DNA from: Anaerolineales bacterium
Lineage (GTDB): Bacteria; Chloroflexota; Anaerolineae; Anaerolineales; Villigracilaceae
DNA: 64,000 nt
Direction of reading: 5' to 3'
Assembly (NCBI GenBank): GCA_016932715.1
Contig: JAFGCG010000108.1
Span: 20,695-84,694, forward strand
The notes beneath the pieces were generated by a model. That model saw only the letters and a list, made by a program, of their open reading frames with translations. It was not told the DNA's origin and ran no database searches. The position numbers were made by a program, and so were the translations under genes. Positions 60,055-64,000 of this stretch are shown one piece after another (the first letter of the stretch is position 1; every line of letters starts with the position of its first letter).

Positions 60055-61155
60055 TCACTCCTTCTTCTTCCTGAACCCCACAATGGCTGCAACCAAAACC
60101 GAAAAACTGATGACGAACGCAACCACGACCATGCTGTTTTGCCTGACGAACTCCCCCGCCGCCACGGACGGAGCCTTTTGAGTCATGGCAGGCGTGGAAG
60201 TAAGCAAAGGCGTCGGCGTGGAGAGATCCTGCTTTATTTGCGCAAAGGTGGAGAAAGGCGTGGGAGAAGGCACAGGCTGGGTGGCTCCCTTGGCGACCAG
60301 CAGCGTCCAGCCGGGCACGACGGTGTCTGAGGTGAGGTTGTTCAGGCGCTTGATCTGCTCGATGGTCGTTCCATAGTCAATTGCGATACTCCACAGTGTC
60401 TGCCCATACTTCACCTCGTGAATCACATTGCCGTCCCGGCGGGCGGTGCTGACTGCCACGGGGACGGAATATTGCGAGAGATCCCACGATCCCGCGCCCG
60501 GCGTGGACCCGCCTGTGCAGGCAGCCTGCACAGCGGCAGCCTGGGTCAGGTGAACGTCCGCACCCCACTGCATCTTGCCGGAGGGTGTTTGCAGGGCGGT
60601 GATAACCACCATATAAACCTGGTCGCCAACCGCCACCGCCGCGCCGATGTGACTGCGGTTCGGAGAAATCATGGTGTCAAGATGTGGGACATCGCCCTGC
60701 CAAAACGAGATGGCTTGCTCGACAGTGCTGGCAGCCACCCAGTCCTCGGAACGGTAGCCATCCTGCGAGAGATCGCCCCAGAGAGCAAACCCCCTCATAA
60801 GCAGCATCTGCCCGAGTGTCAGACCGCAGGGACGATAGTGTTCCGCGGCGCCTTCCGTCGCGGCAAGGGCATTCGCGGTTTGAGCGGCGACATCCATCAG
60901 AGCCTGGTGGACAGCCAGGACAGGCAATCCGTTCTGGATGCGTAAGTCATTGACCGCGTTGATGATGTCGATGGGATACACCACGGCAGGCGTCGGAGCA
61001 GTATCTTCCGGCGCCTCAGTGGAAGGCTCTTCGGTGGCAGTCGCCTCCTCCTGAAACGGAGGCAGGTTCGAAGGTCCGGCAAGAACGTGCGCGGGCAGAA
61101 GGATCCACACAAAGAGGAACAGGAAAGTGATCAGGCAGCGAAGACGCGTTTTCAT
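60055..61155 (-). CDS. CAP-LysM surface protein with C-terminal anchor
   Basis: Signal peptide (ITFLFLFVWILLPAHVLAG), an acidic/Thr-rich segment, then a CAP/SCP domain (IINAVNDLRIQNGLPVLAV to SHIGAAVAVGDQVYMVV), a LysM domain (HEVKYGQTLWSIAIDYGTT, about 255-300), a Pro/Thr linker, and a C-terminal membrane segment followed by RKKKE. The topology is inverted relative to the LysM-CAP protein at 47303, which is anchored at its N-terminus. The CAP domain lacks the usual His/Glu pair in clear form. Presumably exposed at the cell surface. Confidence 0.85.
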   Translation of the reverse strand: MKTRLRCLITFLFLFVWILLPAHVLAGPSNLPPFQEEATATEEPSTEAPEDTAPTPAVVYPIDIINAVNDLRIQNGLPVLAVHQALMDVAAQTANALAATEGAAEHYRPCGLTLGQMLLMRGFALWGDLSQDGYRSEDWVAASTVEQAISFWQGDVPHLDTMISPNRSHIGAAVAVGDQVYMVVITALQTPSGKMQWGADVHLTQAAAVQAACTGGSTPGAGSWDLSQYSVPVAVSTARRDGNVIHEVKYGQTLWSIAIDYGTTIEQIKRLNNLTSDTVVPGWTLLVAKGATQPVPSPTPFSTFAQIKQDLSTPTPLLTSTPAMTQKAPSVAAGEFVRQNSMVVVAFVISFSVLVAAIVGFRKKKE

Positions 61156-61273
61156 ACAAAAGTCCTATAAATACGTTGCAGTCAGGACCTGAAAAGTAAC
61201 AGGGAATCAGTCCATATAAAAACTGAACGGCTCTCCCGTTTTGGGCGGGACGAAGCCAAGGCTCATAGTTTCT

Positions 61274-61356
61274 TTGTCACGAATTCACGCGAATTTTCGC
61301 GAAAAGTTTTAAAATTCGTGCCAATTCGCGAAACTTGTCCTGAGCCTGTCGAAGGA
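61274..61356. repeat. GCGAATTTTCGCGAAAAG repeat
   Basis: CACGAATTCACGCGAATTTTCGC... to ...TTCGCGAAAC, the same family as 28336-28405 and 32455-32515, in the gap upstream of the CAP-LysM gene. Confidence 0.7.
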
Positions 61357-61408
61357 TGGGCGGCTGAGGTCTTGAGGCTTCCCGTTAAAAACGGTAGAGC
61401 CAACTGAA

Positions 61409-61831
61409 CTAACTATGAATCGCATCCAGTGTGATCTTTTTGGCGTGGATGCGGCAAATAATCCGCGTCTCGCGTTCCCGCTTCTCTGGCGGAAAGACAT
61501 ACCCATAATATTGAGGATAGCTTGTATATTGCCTGGTGATCTCGTCGAGGTGTTCGAGCGCGCCCGCTTCTATGATTTCGACCTCCCCGCGGATCTGGAT
61601 GAAACGGCCTGTGTTTTCGGGGTCAACAACCAGCAGGGATACTTTGGGATTCACCTGCATGTTCTTCCCCTTCTGACGTTCGCGCGAGGTATTGACACGG
61701 ACACATTCCCCATCGTAGTCGCACCATACAAGACTGGATTGCGGCTGGCCATCCGGCATCATGGTAGTCAACACACCGTGGATGGGTCGTGTCAGTAAGT
61801 CCAGGTGGCTTTCTGGAATGGAAGTACTCAT
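61409..61831 (-). CDS. PPOX-class (FMN/F420-binding) oxidoreductase-like protein, copy 2
   Basis: 140 residues of the pyridoxamine-5'-phosphate-oxidase-like split barrel: ESHLDLLTRPIHGVLTTMMPDG, SLVWCDYDGECVRVNTS, KNMQVNPKVSLLVVDPENTGRFIQIRGEV. Such proteins bind FMN or F420 and reduce small molecules. ATG 61831 overlaps the upstream stop by 4 bp, so the two paralogues are coupled. Cofactor cannot be decided without structure modelling. Confidence 0.88.
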   Translation of the reverse strand: MSTSIPESHLDLLTRPIHGVLTTMMPDGQPQSSLVWCDYDGECVRVNTSRERQKGKNMQVNPKVSLLVVDPENTGRFIQIRGEVEIIEAGALEHLDEITRQYTSYPQYYGYVFPPEKRERETRIICRIHAKKITLDAIHS

Positions 61832-62268
61832 GGCTGCACCCGTTTCTCGCGGCCGGCATCCAGGGCCGTCACATGCGTGGGAAGGATTTTACACAAGACC
61901 GGCGTCTCCTTCTCCTTGAATTCGGCAGGCACACACTCGCCAAAGTACGGCTTGCGACCGGTGTACAACTCGGAGAGCCCATCGAGATGTTCCAGCGCGC
62001 CATCTTCCGTCATTTCGACAACCGTGCCGCGGACCTCCAGATAACGCAGCGGCTTGCGCGGATCGTAACAAAGCAGCGTTACCTTCGGATTGAGGTGCAT
62101 ATTCTTCTCTTTGCGGAAACCACGCATCGTGTTGACCAATACATGTGTGCCGTCGAAATTGCACCACACAACCGTTGTTTGCGGTTGTCCATCTGGCATG
62201 ACCGTCGTCAGCGCGGCGACGCGCGGGCCGTTGACCAGGTCAAGATGTGATTCAGGAATTTTCTTCAT
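61828..62268 (-). CDS. PPOX-class (FMN/F420-binding) oxidoreductase-like protein, copy 1
   Basis: 146 residues. Paralogue of the following gene: ESHLDLVNGPRVAALTTVMPDG, TVVWCNFDGTHVLVNTMRG, KNMHLNPKVTLLCYDPRKPLRYLEVRG. RBS GGAGTTGAAACC. The pair could form a heterodimer, since split-barrel PPOX proteins are dimers, but that is speculation from the coupled duplication. Confidence 0.88.
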   Translation of the reverse strand: MKKIPESHLDLVNGPRVAALTTVMPDGQPQTTVVWCNFDGTHVLVNTMRGFRKEKNMHLNPKVTLLCYDPRKPLRYLEVRGTVVEMTEDGALEHLDGLSELYTGRKPYFGECVPAEFKEKETPVLCKILPTHVTALDAGREKRVQP

Positions 62269-62604
62269 GGTTTCAACTCCTGTTCCATTCTATGCTTTCA
62301 CATCCGGCATATGTAGTGACAAGCGTAGCAGTCTGGTGGATAAAAGTAATGTTCAGTTCATCCACTCAGCAAAAGAACGGAGAGTGGATAATTATGTGGG
62401 CTTGTGGAAAGGCTTCACCACGGAGAACACACACCTGCCCCGATTTGCTTAGCAAATCGTGCAGGTGCCGGGGGAGTTCGCGGAGATTTTTAAAGGGTTT
62501 TCTCCGTGCGCTCCGTGGTGAAAAGATACTTAACCCATTCTTTTAGCCACTCCCGAAGAACGATGCGGGGTCTTCGACAGGGTCACTTCGCTTATAATGA
62601 ATGC
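62269..62604. other. Intergenic region with three repeats and the obgE promoter
   Basis: Holds a GACAAGCGTAGCAGTC...GGATAAA unit (62318-62346), a CCACGGAGAACAC...CTCCGTGGTG repeat (62417-62521) split by the palindromic insert 62428-62479, and a TATAAT at 62593. No gene seen. Confidence 0.75.
62593..62598 (+). promoter_or_regulatory. -10 box immediately before obgE (leaderless)
   Basis: TATAAT followed by GAATGC and ATG 62605, a six-base gap. No Shine-Dalgarno. Confidence 0.65.
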
Positions 62605-63870
62605 ATGTTCATAGACCAGGTAGAAATCCACATCCGGTCGGGCAAAGGCGGCGACGGCATGGTGCACTTCCACCGCGAGAAATTCATCCCGCGCGGCGGA
62701 CCCGATGGTGGCGATGGCGGCAAGGGCGGCGACGTCATTTTCGAGGTCAAGCCCACGCTGAACGCGCTGTCTTCCTTCCGTCAGAACCAGAAGTTCAAGG
62801 CGGAGGACGGCGTCAGAGGCGGACCCTCTCAGATGTCGGGACGCTATGGCAATGACCTGATTATTCACGTGCCGCCGGGTACGATGCTCTTTGACGCGGA
62901 TACAGGCGAATTGATCGGTGATTTGACGAAGCCGGGCGAAAGGCTGACCGTGCTCAGGGGCGGGCGCGGCGGAAGAGGCAACCAGCATTTTGCGACCTCG
63001 CGCAACCAGGTGCCGCGCACCGCCGAGAAAGGCGAACCGGCGCAGGAGAAACGCCTCAAGCTGGAGCTCAAGCTGATCGCCGACATCGGGCTGATCGGCA
63101 TCCCGAACGCGGGCAAATCCACGCTGCTCTCTGCCCTGACGAATGCCAGACCGAAGATCGCCTCGTATCCGTTCACCACGCTCGAGCCGAATCTCGGCGT
63201 CGCAAACATCGCCGAGGATACGACCGTCGTGCTGGCAGACATTCCCGGTCTGATCGAAGGCGCGTCCCAGGGCGTGGGACTCGGTCACGACTTTTTGCGC
63301 CACATCCAGCGCACGCGCGTCCTGATCCATTTGCTGGATGGCTTGTCGGAAGATCCCGTCGCCGATTACAGCCAGATCAATTCGGAGCTGGCGCTCTTCG
63401 ACTCGAACCTGGCGAAAAAGCCTCAGCTGGTGGCGCTCAACAAGATCGACCAGCCCGACGTCCAGGAAAGACTCGCAGACATCCAAAAGAAATTTGGAAA
63501 GCTCAACGTCGAGTTGATGACCATTTCTGCGCTGGCGCGCACGAACACGCGCGAGCTCCTGGTCAGGGCATATCAAACCCTGCAAGAGGCTCCTCCGCCG
63601 GAAGCCATCGAATTGCCTCTGCCGGTTTACAAACCCAGGGAAGACCCGCGTCAGTTCGTCATCACGCGGGAAGGCGGGCACGAGTGGCGCATCTCAGGCG
63701 CAGCGATCGAGCGCGCCGCTGCGATGACCTACTGGCAGCACGATGGCTCTGTGCGAAGATTCCAGAGGATCATACAAACGCTTGGCGTGGACGAAGCTCT
63801 GCGCAAGGCCGGCGTGCAGGAGGGCGATACAGTCGCCATTGGCGAGTTCGAATTGGAGTGGCAGGAATAA
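62605..63870 (+). CDS. obgE: GTPase Obg/CgtA
   Basis: 421 residues. Start at ATG 62605 by alignment with the conserved Obg N-terminus (MFIDQVEIHIRSGKGGDG). The Gly-rich Obg fold comes first, then the G domain with GIPNAGKSTL near residue 167, switch region YPFTTLEPNLG, DIPGLIEGASQG and NKID. A C-terminal OCT domain (EGGHEWRISGAAIER, GDTVAIGEFELEW) is characteristic of some bacterial groups. Obg works in 50S assembly and the stringent response. TATAAT lies 6 bp before the start. Confidence 0.96.
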   Translation: MFIDQVEIHIRSGKGGDGMVHFHREKFIPRGGPDGGDGGKGGDVIFEVKPTLNALSSFRQNQKFKAEDGVRGGPSQMSGRYGNDLIIHVPPGTMLFDADTGELIGDLTKPGERLTVLRGGRGGRGNQHFATSRNQVPRTAEKGEPAQEKRLKLELKLIADIGLIGIPNAGKSTLLSALTNARPKIASYPFTTLEPNLGVANIAEDTTVVLADIPGLIEGASQGVGLGHDFLRHIQRTRVLIHLLDGLSEDPVADYSQINSELALFDSNLAKKPQLVALNKIDQPDVQERLADIQKKFGKLNVELMTISALARTNTRELLVRAYQTLQEAPPPEAIELPLPVYKPREDPRQFVITREGGHEWRISGAAIERAAAMTYWQHDGSVRRFQRIIQTLGVDEALRKAGVQEGDTVAIGEFELEWQE

Positions 63871-63924
63871 ATCCTCCGGATGCAGCAAGTTTATCTTCAT
63901 TTTAATGGCTGGCACTGATTGCCT

Positions 63925-64000
63925 TACAGAACGATTTTGGGACGCAGAAAAACGCTGATTTTCGCTGATTCAAGACAAAAAATCTGCGTTTTCAGCGTGA
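63925..64000. repeat. CGCTGATTTTCGCTGATT repeat, cut by window end
   Basis: GGGACGCAGAAAAACGCTGA... to ...TCTGCGTTTTCAGCGTGA: ends are complementary (ACGCTGA / TCAGCGT). Same style as the other palindromic repeats. No gene in the last 130 bp. Confidence 0.7.

Noticed and set aside
1..64000. CRISPR arrays, rRNA and tRNA genes
   Set aside because: No array of regular direct repeats with unique spacers was seen. The only tandem repeats are the 21-bp units at 49050 and degenerate words. No cloverleaf or rRNA-like sequence was recognised by eye.

Overview
The window is one continuous, gene-dense stretch of a moderately GC-rich bacterial chromosome. It carries about 57 protein genes, two very small upstream reading frames, one insertion sequence and no rRNA or tRNA gene that I could find. 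The style points to Chloroflexota, most likely Anaerolineae. There are many lipoproteins whose lipobox cysteine is followed by a Thr/Pro-rich stalk, LysM plus CAP-domain surface proteins, a baseplate-J-like membrane protein next to mltG and ruvX, and a dense population of short palindromic and word-like intergenic repeats. This assignment is inference from gene style, not from a marker phylogeny. The tyrosine-degrading dioxygenases imply some use of oxygen.

Layout. 1-6.8 kb: end of an FAD oxidoreductase, cinA, an M14 peptidase with a truncated tandem copy, and an MTA/SAH-deaminase-like amidohydrolase fused to a CYTH-like domain, followed by a membrane protein. 6.8-15 kb, minus strand: lipoproteins, mltG-ruvX, a baseplate-J-like protein, a VWA lipoprotein and two paralogous small lipoproteins. 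15-20.7 kb: a GH13 glucosidase, a small membrane protein, and alaS preceded by an alanine-rich leader ORF and terminator. 20.6-21.5 kb: an IS982-like insertion sequence. 21.5-31.9 kb: mixed accessory and housekeeping genes (histidine phosphatase, LysM lipoprotein, DUF1801-LRR pair, hydrolase, deoxynucleoside kinase, pirin, Nudix, methyltransferase). 32-37 kb: YbaK deacylase and a tyrosine/homogentisate catabolic set (hppD, FAH-family, hmgA). 37-41.7 kb: class C serine hydrolase, two tandem SH3 lipoproteins, typA. 42-48.5 kb: an ABC-F protein behind a leader ORF and terminator, uvrA, and a LysM-CAP protein. 48.6-53.8 kb: rpsT, argS, a cyclic-2,3-diphosphoglycerate-synthase-like GTPase, bioY, YjbQ. 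54-64 kb: a GGDEF-EAL protein, a two-component pair, a SIMPL protein, a CAP-LysM protein, two PPOX-fold proteins and obgE.

The most interesting signals are regulatory and repeat-related. (1) Two compact modules, upstream of alaS and of the ABC-F gene, share one design: an extended -10 TATAATCCCGCC, an ATG only 8-9 nt downstream (apparently leaderless), a 30-32 codon ORF, and an intrinsic terminator 20-23 nt after its stop. In each, late leader codons are complementary to the 5' arm of the terminator. The alaS leader has nine alanines, four in a row at codons 9-12, as expected for ribosome-mediated attenuation. The ABC-F module resembles the attenuators known for antibiotic-resistance ABC-F genes. 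(2) Dispersed repeats have apparently entered protein genes in frame (cinA, alaS, an FAH-family gene, argS, a histidine kinase), reminiscent of Rickettsia palindromic elements. (3) Several genes have TATAAT six bases before the start codon (obgE, ybaK-like, SH3 lipoprotein), suggesting common leaderless mRNAs.
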